A stretch of DNA of 58,827 nucleotides from Bifidobacterium sp. (GTDB lineage: Bacteria; Actinomycetota; Actinomycetes; Actinomycetales; Bifidobacteriaceae). Below are positions 13,145 to 21,518 of this stretch, piece after piece. The position numbers and the translations under genes are program-made. How positions within the stretch are numbered: the stretch's first letter is position 1; the number at the start of each line of letters is the position of its first letter. The notes below the pieces were generated by a model. That model was not told where the DNA came from. It saw only the letters and a program-made list of their open reading frames with translations, and made no database searches. Location: positions 1 to 58,827 of the forward strand of contig JALCCT010000010.1 of the NCBI GenBank assembly GCA_022640915.1. The letters run 5' to 3'.

Positions 13145-13978
13145 ATGCCTCAACTTTTCCAGACGCCACAAGCCGATCTCGGCGAAAGCGCGCACGGCCG
13201 AACCCTATGCAATCAAACCGCCAGCACTCAAACCCCGCATGCCCCAGTAAAGCCGCTCGCAGAACTCATCGACCCCGGCTGGGCCTCCGCCTTGGCAGCC
13301 GTCGAGCCCGACGTGCACCGCATGGGCGTGTTCCTTCGCGGCGAACTGGCTCGGGGAAGGCGGTATCTGCCCGCAGGCAAGAACATCCTGCGGGCGTTCA
13401 CCATTCCGCTCGACGCCATCAAGGTCTTGATCGTTGGTCAGGATCCCTATCCCACACCAGGCCATCCGGTCGGACTGAGCTTCAGTGTGGCACCCGACGT
13501 GCGTCCGCTGCCCAAAAGCCTTGTCAACATCTACCGCGAGCTCAGCGATGATCTGGGAGTGTCGATACCCACCAACGGGGATCTATCGCCATGGACGCGC
13601 AGAGGCGTGATGCTGCTCAACAGATGCCTGACTGTGCAAGCCGGGCATCCCAACAGCCATCAGGGCAAGGGGTGGGAGAAGGTCACCGACGAGGCGATCC
13701 GCGCACTCAACGCCAGAACGGACGAACAAGGCCGCCCCAAGCCTCTCGTGGCGATTTTGTGGGGACGCAATGCGCAAAGCCTGGAGCCGCTACTCACCAA
13801 TGCCGTCATCATTAAGTCCCCGCATCCCAGCCCCCTGTCTGCGTCACGCGGGTTCTTCGGCTCGCGGCCATTCTCCCGGGCCAATCAGGCGCTGGTCTCC
13901 ATGGGGGCCGAACCGGTGGACTGGAGCCTTCCCTCCGATGCATCGTACCGCCCGGCTCAAGGCGCATCTCAGGCATAG
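13145..13978 (+). CDS. ung: uracil-DNA glycosylase, family 1
   Basis: The enzyme removes uracil from DNA to start base excision repair. The 277-residue protein contains the water-activating motif [16 protein letters not shown] (Asp100) and the C-terminal [20 protein letters not shown] block with the catalytic His227. The ATG at 13145 is the first good start; a TTG start 18 bases earlier is also open. It ends 8 bases before the moxR gene and may be co-transcribed with the following operon, although the function is unrelated. Confidence 0.95.
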   Translation: MPQLFQTPQADLGESAHGRTLCNQTASTQTPHAPVKPLAELIDPGWASALAAVEPDVHRMGVFLRGELARGRRYLPAGKNILRAFTIPLDAIKVLIVGQDPYPTPGHPVGLSFSVAPDVRPLPKSLVNIYRELSDDLGVSIPTNGDLSPWTRRGVMLLNRCLTVQAGHPNSHQGKGWEKVTDEAIRALNARTDEQGRPKPLVAILWGRNAQSLEPLLTNAVIIKSPHPSPLSASRGFFGSRPFSRANQALVSMGAEPVDWSLPSDASYRPAQGASQA

Positions 13979-13986
13979 CAGCTACA

Positions 13987-15120
13987 ATGCCTCAGGAAAA
14001 CCCAAAACCGTTAAGTCCCGATAGAGTGAATGCCATGGCCTTATTCCCCATCCAGCCGTCTCCAACAGCACAGCCGTCCATAGGCGAGCTCGGCGGTCTC
14101 AAGCCGCCACAGCCCAAGCGCATGCCCGCGTTGTCAGGCGAAGACGTTGCCCGGGCGCACGCCTTGGCGCAGCGCATGCAGGCTCGTTTTTCGCAGACCA
14201 TTGTAGGCCAGGAGACGCTTCGTGAATCACTGATCGTCACACTGGTCGCCGGCGGGCATATCCTGATCGAGTCTGTGCCCGGCCTGGCCAAGACGACAGC
14301 CGCCCAAACCTTGGCGACGTCAACGTCCGGCACCTTCAAACGCGTGCAATGCACGCCCGATCTCATGCCTTCTGATCTGATCGGCACGCAGATCTTCGAC
14401 TTCTCCACGCAACGCTTCAGCACGCAGATCGGTCCGATCCACGCGAACTTCGTGCTGTTGGACGAAATCAACCGGTCGAATGCGAAAACTCAGTCTGCCA
14501 TGCTCGAGGCGATGGCCGAAGGTGCCACGACGATCGGCGGCGAACGCATCGCCTTACCTAAGCCATTTATGGTGATCGCCACGCAGAATCCAATCGAGGA
14601 AGAAGGCACGTTCGTCCTGCCCGAGGCTCAGATGGACCGGTTCATGATGAAGGCCGTCATGACTTACCCCACGGCGGATGACGAACAGCGAATGCTTGAA
14701 ATGCTTACGAGGCGCGGCTCCGACGTCTTCGACCCCACGCACCTAGGCAAAGACGCGCTCTCGCTTCATGAGATCGAGTTCCTGCGTGCGGGCGCACGCC
14801 GTGTGCATGTCTCTGAATCGATCATGCGCTATGCAGTAGACCTGGCCGCCACGACTCGCGGCGCCGGAACTCATCCGCTGCGCAACCTTTCCTCGCTGGT
14901 GCGTCTGGGGGCCAGCCCGCGTGCCTCGATAGCCCTGACGCGAATCGGGCAGGCGCACGCATTGCTGTCGGGTCGCGACTACGTTGTGCCCGAAGATCTC
15001 AAGTCATTTGCCCATGAGGTGTTACGTCATCGCGTCGTGCTCACATTCGAGGCAATGGCCGACGGAGTGAGCTCCGACCAAGTGATCGATTCCGTGCTGC
15101 AGGCGGTTCCAGTTCCATGA
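13987..15120 (+). CDS. MoxR-family AAA+ ATPase
   Basis: The 377-residue MoxR ATPase has Walker A in MoxR form (VPGLAKTTAAQ, residues 97 onward), Walker B in LLDEINRSNAKTQSAMLEAMAE, sensor and box motifs ATQNPIEEEGTFVLPEAQ, and a C-terminal lid. MoxR proteins act as chaperones that mature or remodel partner complexes together with VWA-domain proteins. It is the first of six genes joined by 4-base ATGA overlaps, which include a DUF58 gene and two VWA genes, a classic MoxR-VWA module. The N-terminal 45 residues are Pro-rich and unusual. An alternative start is the Met at 14035. Confidence 0.93.
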   Translation: MPQENPKPLSPDRVNAMALFPIQPSPTAQPSIGELGGLKPPQPKRMPALSGEDVARAHALAQRMQARFSQTIVGQETLRESLIVTLVAGGHILIESVPGLAKTTAAQTLATSTSGTFKRVQCTPDLMPSDLIGTQIFDFSTQRFSTQIGPIHANFVLLDEINRSNAKTQSAMLEAMAEGATTIGGERIALPKPFMVIATQNPIEEEGTFVLPEAQMDRFMMKAVMTYPTADDEQRMLEMLTRRGSDVFDPTHLGKDALSLHEIEFLRAGARRVHVSESIMRYAVDLAATTRGAGTHPLRNLSSLVRLGASPRASIALTRIGQAHALLSGRDYVVPEDLKSFAHEVLRHRVVLTFEAMADGVSSDQVIDSVLQAVPVP

Positions 15121-16076
15121 TTCAGGCACAGCGACACGCCGCGGCGATCCGCAGACGGGTCGAGTCACTCGCCTCCTCGCTCAGTCTGCCCACGGTGCGC
15201 AGCGCGTTGGGCGCGGTGGAGGGTGAACATGCTTCAGGTCGCCGGTTCGGCAGTGCAGACCCGATGGACAGCAGGATCTACACATTGGAAGATGAGGCGC
15301 GCCTGATCGATTGGAAGACTTCCGCTCGTGCGGGCCGGCCCATGGTCACTCAACGTGAGCGGATGGTGACTTCCCGCGTCTGGATGCTCATGGACGTGGG
15401 ATCCCAGATGCAGAGCGCATGCCTTGGCGGAGAACCGGCCTGGCAAGTCGCGGCCAATGCCCTGTGCATGTTCGCCGCGCTGAGCCTGAAACGCTCCGAC
15501 GATATCTCCCTGGTCTTCGGCGATTCGCACTCGATCACGCGAGTGCCTTTCCATGGCGGTTTCGCGCAGTTCGAGCGCACTCTGGACGCCGCGCTCGAAC
15601 GAGATTGGGACGGGCGGCGCAATATCGGCGCGCTGCTCGATTACGCCTTGCGCATCAAAGACAGGCAGGCGCTGATAGTGCTGGCCACCGATGAGCATGC
15701 GCTACGCGAACAGCATCTACACGCTCTGCGTATCCTCGCGCGCACACATCCGATGGTGCTGATCGACGTCGCCACGCTCAATCCTTTCATGGCCGGGGAG
15801 TCGGCGAATGTCGTCGATGGCTCGAACGGCCGGCGCGTCCCCGCGTTTCTGCGCCGTAAGGACACTGCTGACGAGGTAGATGCGCATCGCTCGTTTCTCG
15901 CGGCTGCGTTGGAGCACGAGCTAGCAGCAAACGGCTCGACGTTGATCCGCGCCGATTCCAGCGAAGCGATGTTCGCACGCTTCGTCTCGCTGGTCTCAGC
16001 TGCACTTTCGCGCTCCTCCGGCAATACTCTGGCAACGCCCAAACCGCTGGACATCCAGGGGGTGATGACTCGATGA
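15117..16076 (+). CDS. DUF58 domain-containing protein
   Basis: This 319-residue protein has the DUF58 signature around residues 40-75 (FGSADPMDSRIYTLEDEARL, then IDWKTSARAGRP), followed by a VWA-like fold that begins WMLMDVGSQMQSA instead of a full MIDAS. DUF58 proteins accompany MoxR ATPases and have a role in the envelope or protein-complex maturation that is not biochemically settled. Start ATGA overlaps the moxR stop by four bases and its stop overlaps the next start likewise, which implies coupled translation and fixed stoichiometry. No membrane helix is evident, unlike many DUF58 proteins. Confidence 0.9.
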   Translation: MIQAQRHAAAIRRRVESLASSLSLPTVRSALGAVEGEHASGRRFGSADPMDSRIYTLEDEARLIDWKTSARAGRPMVTQRERMVTSRVWMLMDVGSQMQSACLGGEPAWQVAANALCMFAALSLKRSDDISLVFGDSHSITRVPFHGGFAQFERTLDAALERDWDGRRNIGALLDYALRIKDRQALIVLATDEHALREQHLHALRILARTHPMVLIDVATLNPFMAGESANVVDGSNGRRVPAFLRRKDTADEVDAHRSFLAAALEHELAANGSTLIRADSSEAMFARFVSLVSAALSRSSGNTLATPKPLDIQGVMTR

Positions 16077-16606
16077 CCCCGACCGCCATCGAATACCGCG
16101 ATCTGCATCCCATGCCGCAGCTGACGGACACTGCCACACTGACGATCTTCCTCATCATTTGCGCGGCCCTGCTGCTTGCGGTGATTGGCCTGATCGTCCT
16201 GCTGATGTGTGTGCGGCGTGGCCGGCCACGCCGCACACACGCTCCGGGGGCGCACAGCGGCGCCAACAGCAGGAATGTTTGGCACAAGCGCATCGACAGC
16301 ATTGTCGCGCTCCACGCGCAAGGCAGCATCACGCGCGATGAGGCCTTCGACGAACTCGCGCAAGTGGCGCGCGATTACGCTTCGGCCGCAAGCGGCACGG
16401 ATATGCGCACACAGACGTTGCTCGAACTCAATCGCCAGTCCCGCAGCAGCGTGGATCGGCAAGGGTTAGATTTGCTGCGTCAGACGATCGAAGCCCTGTA
16501 TCCCCCACAGTTCGCCGATGCCGCACTCAACGCCCAGGCGCGCGGTACGGGCGTAGAACAGGCTGGGGAATGGGTTTCACGACTGGTCGAAAGGTGGCGG
16601 CGATGA
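16073..16606 (+). CDS. small membrane-anchored protein of the MoxR/VWA operon
   Basis: The 177-residue protein has one membrane helix (about residues 19-42, TIFLIICAALLLAVIGLIVL), a short Arg-rich segment after it, and a soluble helical domain. I do not recognise the family. Position between the DUF58 and VWA genes corresponds to the DUF4381-like slot in other MoxR operons, but similarity is not evident by eye. Both ends overlap neighbours by ATGA. The Arg-rich region is encoded by a perfect 34-bp palindrome (16207-16240). Confidence 0.8.
   Translation: MTPTAIEYRDLHPMPQLTDTATLTIFLIICAALLLAVIGLIVLLMCVRRGRPRRTHAPGAHSGANSRNVWHKRIDSIVALHAQGSITRDEAFDELAQVARDYASAASGTDMRTQTLLELNRQSRSSVDRQGLDLLRQTIEALYPPQFADAALNAQARGTGVEQAGEWVSRLVERWRR
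16207..16240. repeat. perfect 34-bp palindrome inside a coding region
   Basis: Two 17-base arms meet without a loop; the centre is GTGGCCGGCCAC. It encodes the Arg-rich CVRRGRPRR segment just after the membrane helix of the 177-residue protein. It could form a cruciform or an RNA hairpin, perhaps slowing translation or transcription mid-operon. Confidence 0.85.
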
Positions 16607-17712
16607 TCCTGACCTGGCAATGGCCCATAGCCTTCCTCATCGCAGTCGCGGCGCTGCTGGGGATTTTCCTGCTCCTGTTTGCCTTCGGCGCATTTCGGCG
16701 CCGTCAAGATCCCGAAGCCCTAAAAGTCTTCGATCTTGATGACGACATGCAGGGCGAGCGCACTTCGACTCTCATGCGCCAATGGCGCAATCTCGGACGC
16801 ATCGCCACTGCAGCGCTGGCGCTGGCGCTGGCGCTGGCAATAATGCTGGTCGCCCGCCCTTCGCAGGTCGACCAAGGCCAGGAGCGCATCGGCAGCAGGG
16901 ATATCGTGTTGTGCCTCGACGTCTCCGGCTCGACTCTGCCGTACGACCGCGAAGTGATCGATACCTATCTCTCTCTCGTCTCAGGTTTTCAGGGCGAGCG
17001 CATCGGCATGAGCATCTTCAATTCCACGTCGCGTACCGTCTTTCCCTTGACCGATGATTACGAGCTTGTCGCCAGCCAGCTCAAGGCGGCGAGCACGGTG
17101 CTCAAGGGCGTTGAATCACAAAAGGACATCGATCGGATGAGCGACGCGGATTATCAGAAGATATCCGATTGGCTCGAAGGCACACAGAACCGCGCGAACG
17201 AAACCTCACTGATCGGCGATGGCGTGGTCAGCTGCGCTGCGATGCTGCCAGGATTCGCCTACGGCTCCGCGGCAGCAGGACAGGGCGGGCAACAAGAGCC
17301 GGCTGGCCCGGCTACGCGATCTTCTACACGGCGTCAGCGCTCAGCCTCGATCGTACTGGCAACCGACAACGTGGTCTCCGGCAAACCGACGTATACCCTT
17401 GCGCAGGCGCTCGATCTGGCCTCGCAGGCGCACATATCCGTGGACGGTCTGTATTCTGGCCCCACAACGAGCGAAGGGGACGGCGCTACCACGCAGATGC
17501 GCACGCTGATCCAATCTCACGGCGGCTCCTTTGTTACTCAGCATGACAACCGGTCCGTGAACGACCTGGTACGAGACATCGAAACACGCCAGCATGCCTC
17601 CGTCCAGAGCGACGCGCGCGCCGCAGTGATCGACACCCCCGGCTGGTGGGCGCTGGCGCTGGCTGTGCTTACTGCGCTTTGGCTGTCGCTGGCATGGAGG
17701 CTGAGACGATGA
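16603..17712 (+). CDS. VWA-domain membrane protein (BatA-like), first of two
   Basis: The 369-residue protein has N-terminal membrane helices (about 8-31 and 66-85), then a VWA domain opening IVLCLDVSGS with a DxSxS metal site (Asp106, Ser108, Ser110), and a final membrane helix near the C-terminus (ALALAVLTALWLSLAW). The VWA domain probably faces the outside and binds partners through a divalent metal. I chose ATG 16603 because it overlaps the previous stop (ATGA); upstream in-frame Met at 16570 would overlap more. It forms a tandem pair with the next gene, as in BatA/BatB pairs. Confidence 0.9.
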   Translation: MILTWQWPIAFLIAVAALLGIFLLLFAFGAFRRRQDPEALKVFDLDDDMQGERTSTLMRQWRNLGRIATAALALALALAIMLVARPSQVDQGQERIGSRDIVLCLDVSGSTLPYDREVIDTYLSLVSGFQGERIGMSIFNSTSRTVFPLTDDYELVASQLKAASTVLKGVESQKDIDRMSDADYQKISDWLEGTQNRANETSLIGDGVVSCAAMLPGFAYGSAAAGQGGQQEPAGPATRSSTRRQRSASIVLATDNVVSGKPTYTLAQALDLASQAHISVDGLYSGPTTSEGDGATTQMRTLIQSHGGSFVTQHDNRSVNDLVRDIETRQHASVQSDARAAVIDTPGWWALALAVLTALWLSLAWRLRR

Positions 17713-18734
17713 ATTCGATGACGTTCTCCCCCGCTTTGGGCTGGCCAGTGGGGCTCGCCATAGCCCTTGCCATGATGGCATTGGCCGTTGCTGTGGTCAC
17801 GACTCACGCGCGCCGTGCTCACAGCAGCGACGAAACGCTGGCCGCATGCCTGCGCAGGACGGCGATGTGTATAGTCATCGCCGCCATGGTGCTGACCCCG
17901 AGCGTGCCGACAACGGTAACATCGCGCGCGGTGAAGGCCACCAACGTAGTAGTCGCGATCGACGTCACCGGCTCGATGGCGGTCGATGATGCACAATATG
18001 GATCCAAGCGCGACATGACACGGCTCGACGCCGCCAAGCAAGCCGTGGAGGATCTCACTGCATCGTATGCGAACGCCAGTTTCGCGGCGCTGCGCTTCGG
18101 TGTCAGCGGCACGCTCGATGTACCGCTGACACCGGATACGCTGGCGATCCGCAGCTGGGCAGACACACTCGATACCGAACCCACATCGACTTCGGCAGGA
18201 TCGAGACTGGACGCGCCCATTGACCAGCTACTGACCACACTCAAAAAGATCCGTATGGCGCACCCCGACGACGTGATCGTGCTGTATCTGATCACCGACG
18301 GGGAACAGACCTCGCCCAAAGCGCGGCGCACATACTCTTCGCTGCGCCGCTATCTCGACGATTCCTTCACGCTCGGCGTAGGCTCAACGCAAGGCGGCAA
18401 GATCCCGCTGGTTGCCGCCGGGCAGGAACGCTCCGCAGCGCCGAAGCAATGGGTGAAAGATCCCGCTACCGGGCAGGAAGGCATATCACGCATGGATGAG
18501 AAGAACCTCAAAGCGATCGCCGACGAGCTCGGCGGCGAGAACATGATCCTTGGCGCCAACCGGACTATGGCCGGCAGCGTTTCCAGCAGAGCTTCGAAGC
18601 AGTGGAGGGAGACAACCAGCGCCGGCCGGCGCGAACGTCTTACGCCCGTGGTGTGGCCGCTCGCCATCGTCGCAGCCGCGCTGCTGGCGTGGGAGCTGGG
18701 CGCATGGGTCATCATGACCAGGAGGTCGCTATGA
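17709..18734 (+). CDS. VWA-domain membrane protein (BatB-like), second of two
   Basis: The 341-residue protein has a membrane helix at about 12-33, another near 50-70, then a VWA domain with intact DxTxS site (Asp85-Val-Thr87-Gly-Ser89 in VVAIDVTGSMAV), and a C-terminal membrane helix (VVWPLAIVAAALLAWELGAW). The intact MIDAS suggests metal-dependent binding to a partner. Start and stop both overlap neighbours by ATGA. Sequence differs clearly from the first VWA protein, so they are likely heteromeric partners and not a recent duplication. Confidence 0.9.
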   Translation: MNSMTFSPALGWPVGLAIALAMMALAVAVVTTHARRAHSSDETLAACLRRTAMCIVIAAMVLTPSVPTTVTSRAVKATNVVVAIDVTGSMAVDDAQYGSKRDMTRLDAAKQAVEDLTASYANASFAALRFGVSGTLDVPLTPDTLAIRSWADTLDTEPTSTSAGSRLDAPIDQLLTTLKKIRMAHPDDVIVLYLITDGEQTSPKARRTYSSLRRYLDDSFTLGVGSTQGGKIPLVAAGQERSAAPKQWVKDPATGQEGISRMDEKNLKAIADELGGENMILGANRTMAGSVSSRASKQWRETTSAGRRERLTPVVWPLAIVAAALLAWELGAWVIMTRRSL

Positions 18735-19420
18735 CATTGAAGCGTGACTGGGATATGAACCACGATGGGCATGACTCACGGCACTCGACGAAAACCCCGT
18801 CGCGTCTCCCCTCGCCGCCACACACGCAGGCAACTACCGCCGCACCTGTCTCCTCGAAACACCGGGTTGCACTCATCACACGACTAGCGCTCATCGTGCT
18901 CGCCGCTGCGCTGAGTGGCGGCATCGCGCTCTGCGCTGTCAACTTGCACGCCATCGGCGCCTACAACCAGGCAACTCAGTCGTTGAACGCAAACCTCAGG
19001 GCCGCCGCCAGCCCCGAGGCGGACTTGGGAACCCTTAAAACCCGGCAACAACAGACAGATGCCCAGTTCGTCGATGCGCAAACCTTCGCGCCCCTGCTGC
19101 TGCCTGCGGCGAAAACACCGATCCAGGCCAATGCGAAGATCTCGCAGACTCTCTCCGCCCGCATCGCGAAGGCCCTAGACCAGCAAAACAAACAGGACGA
19201 TGGCGCTGCGAACAACTCTGCGGCCAATCCGGCTGGGGCGGGAACACCCAGTCCCACGCCAAGCAGCGCACTCAATGACGAGCAACGCAACAAGGTCGAA
19301 GATATGCTCAAGGCGAACCAAAGCAAGCCTTCGGACGCTGCACAGGGTGGCTCCACCACTACGCACGAATCGGACGCCGGGCAAGGCTCAGGCACTGATG
19401 CTGGCGCCAAACCGTGGTGA
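18731..19420 (+). CDS. membrane-anchored protein ending the MoxR/VWA chain
   Basis: This 229-residue protein has a basic cytoplasmic N-terminus, one membrane helix (about 50-74), a helical segment with repeated Gln and Ala (TRQQQTDAQF), and a Ser/Thr/Pro/Gly-rich C-terminal tail. I recognise no enzymatic family; similar single-span proteins appear in bifidobacteria. The ATG at 18731 overlaps the VWA stop and follows AGGAGG at 18720-18725, so translation can restart strongly here. It may link the VWA complex to the cell wall, which is inference from layout only. Confidence 0.78.
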   Translation: MTLKRDWDMNHDGHDSRHSTKTPSRLPSPPHTQATTAAPVSSKHRVALITRLALIVLAAALSGGIALCAVNLHAIGAYNQATQSLNANLRAAASPEADLGTLKTRQQQTDAQFVDAQTFAPLLLPAAKTPIQANAKISQTLSARIAKALDQQNKQDDGAANNSAANPAGAGTPSPTPSSALNDEQRNKVEDMLKANQSKPSDAAQGGSTTTHESDAGQGSGTDAGAKPW

Positions 19421-19528
19421 GGACATGTTTTGGCGCGAAACGCTGAAAAATGTGTATAAGTCGAGGCATTTAACCACAGAACCCGTTCGGGATTGCGCGG
19501 GCAACCTCAAGCGGCATTCAATTGGGAT

Positions 19529-19918
19529 ATGCACATCATCACTATTGATTCCATTCGCACAGGGATTTCAGCTGCGCAAAACTCCAGCCCGTCTTGGAAC
19601 GCGATGCTTCCCGGAGGCGCTGTATTGTCGGGAAATGCAAGGTTGCCCGGCCTCTCCGCGGCAGCGCTCGTCAGCGCTGCCGCCTGCCCCTGCCAAATAG
19701 CAGCCCGGCACAGCTACGACCAGCTCGCCGTGTTGGCCCGCACCACAGCGCAGGCGAGCGAGCAAGCGCGCAGCACGGCAGCCCGATCCTCCTCGATCGA
19801 ATGGGATGGTGCAGCGGCGACTTTCTTCCGCGAGCGACTCAACGCCAGCGCTCGCGTGGCGGCACAGCTGGATGAGCAGAACCACGATATCCAACTTCTA
19901 CTATGCATGGGAGGATGA
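19529..19918 (+). CDS. small WDG-motif, Esx-like protein
   Basis: This 129-residue Ala-rich helical protein has a W-D-G turn (IEWDGAAATFF, residues 90-100) followed by a long amphipathic helix, reminiscent of WXG100 proteins but longer, with an N-terminal extension. It shares a YDQLA motif (residues 63-67) with the hydrolase encoded 2 bases downstream, so the two may have homologous helical modules or pair with each other. Start is uncertain: ATG 19529 lacks a clear ribosome site, and a TTG at 19493 is also open. Coding is supported by the tight junction with the next gene. I assign no function beyond candidate secretion partner. Confidence 0.65.
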   Translation: MHIITIDSIRTGISAAQNSSPSWNAMLPGGAVLSGNARLPGLSAAALVSAAACPCQIAARHSYDQLAVLARTTAQASEQARSTAARSSSIEWDGAAATFFRERLNASARVAAQLDEQNHDIQLLLCMGG

Positions 19919-19920
19919 CC

Positions 19921-21486
19921 ATGGCATGGCAGGTTACTTCCAACATCAGTGGCGGGCAACGATACACGGCGGCAACGCAAGAGCAGTACGCCTTTGCCGC
20001 AGCCGCACTCGATGAGCAGGCCCAAGCGCTATTCGCGCTGGCCTCCTCGTGGAGCGCGGCTGCGCTGCAGCTGCACAGCCGCCGCACTGGCACGATATGC
20101 CCCGTGCTTTCTGGCGCCGCGCCACAGTCCTCAGGCCATGCACCACTGCCCTACGACCAGCTTGCGCGATGCAGCTACGCGCAGTCCGCCCGATGTCACT
20201 CGCTCGCCCAAGAGCTGAACATGCTCGCCAGTTTGATTGCCCGCGCGCATTCGCTGTACTCACAGGCGGAGAACACCGCCCGCAGCATGCTGAGCAAAAC
20301 GGTGCACGCCGGTGCCTCGCTTGCGCCCGGGTATGCCGCGGCAGCGTTCGGGGCGCTCGCCGCAGGAGGCGCCTTGTCCAGCTCACTGGAGTCGGGCCAG
20401 TTCAATGCCACCGGGGCGCTGACCAGCACCGCCGGAGTTCAGGAGGGGATGCTTTCATCAGTAAGCGGATATATCAATGCGTTGGGGATGCGTCCCGGCA
20501 CAGGCGTCGGACGGGCAGCGGGAATACTCGCTCAGGCGAGTTCGCGAATCAACGATTCCATGCAAGGCAATATGCTGATCGTCCGCGAAAAGCACGCGCG
20601 CACGCCGGTTATATACGAATCGCACGATATCGCCGGTGCATTGACAAATCTGCGCACCCTGGGCACCCAACGCGCCAGCACGGGCACGTCCAGCGGGCTC
20701 GACTACGGAACGATAGCTATCCAGCGTTACCGCGATGCGAAAGGGAACATCTCATGGCTGGTCACAATTCCAGGCACCGACGGCAAGGCTGATTCACCGT
20801 TCGGATGGCCGCAGAACCTCGAAGTGATGAGCGAAAATCCTCAGCAGCGCATGAATACCGACGGGGCGCGTATGGTGCTCAAAGCAATGGCGCAGACGGG
20901 TATCGGCCCCACGGAGCCAGTAGCACTCGTCGGACATTCGCAGGGCGGAATCATCGCAGCAGCTATCGCCTCCGACATGCAGAAACGCTATCGCATCGAG
21001 CACGTGGTGACGGCAGGATCGCCAGTGGCCAACCATCCAGTGCCGAAAAAGACATGGATGACCAGCATCGAAATAGAGGACGAGCTTGTGGCAGCTTTGG
21101 ACGGGGCCGCCAATCCCGTTAGTCCCACTTGGCTTACCATTCGCGGCCGCGTGCAGCAGGCTGCAGGCACGCCTGCACTTCTGCATGCCGACGGCACATG
21201 TTCGCCCGGCACTAGCCCCAGCGACAATCCGTTCTCTGCAACCGAAGTAGAGGACGCAAGCGACGACAGAGAAATCAGCCACCACCTGCAGTACCATCAG
21301 GCTGCCTACCGCAATGCCAGTGATCTGGGATCCCCTGCCCTGCAACGGCATGAAGAGCATTTCCGGCGCATCGTAGGCGGTACTCTCGAGGCGACTGGCT
21401 ATTGGCAGGGACGTGTGCACCACGGGCCGGCCGTGGCTCCACTGCAGCATGGGGAAATGAACACCATAGGTCCGCGGAAGCCTTGA
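19921..21486 (+). CDS. alpha/beta hydrolase with N-terminal Esx-like helical region
   Basis: The 521-residue protein has an Ala-rich helical N-terminal region (about 1-125) containing a W-S-A turn and YDQLA motif, a small-residue hydrophobic stretch near 133-157, and a C-terminal alpha/beta-hydrolase domain with nucleophile elbow GHSQGG (Ser340) and several downstream Asp and His candidates for the triad. This layout resembles LXG- or WXG-type effectors of type VII systems: an export module fused to a lipase-like enzyme. There is no classical signal peptide. Start 19921 follows GGGAGG at 19909-19914. It could instead be a cytoplasmic esterase; substrate is unknown. Confidence 0.75.
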   Translation: MAWQVTSNISGGQRYTAATQEQYAFAAAALDEQAQALFALASSWSAAALQLHSRRTGTICPVLSGAAPQSSGHAPLPYDQLARCSYAQSARCHSLAQELNMLASLIARAHSLYSQAENTARSMLSKTVHAGASLAPGYAAAAFGALAAGGALSSSLESGQFNATGALTSTAGVQEGMLSSVSGYINALGMRPGTGVGRAAGILAQASSRINDSMQGNMLIVREKHARTPVIYESHDIAGALTNLRTLGTQRASTGTSSGLDYGTIAIQRYRDAKGNISWLVTIPGTDGKADSPFGWPQNLEVMSENPQQRMNTDGARMVLKAMAQTGIGPTEPVALVGHSQGGIIAAAIASDMQKRYRIEHVVTAGSPVANHPVPKKTWMTSIEIEDELVAALDGAANPVSPTWLTIRGRVQQAAGTPALLHADGTCSPGTSPSDNPFSATEVEDASDDREISHHLQYHQAAYRNASDLGSPALQRHEEHFRRIVGGTLEATGYWQGRVHHGPAVAPLQHGEMNTIGPRKP

Positions 21487-21518
21487 GCCGGTTCACGGCA
21501 CGAAGTACGCTGGAGCCT

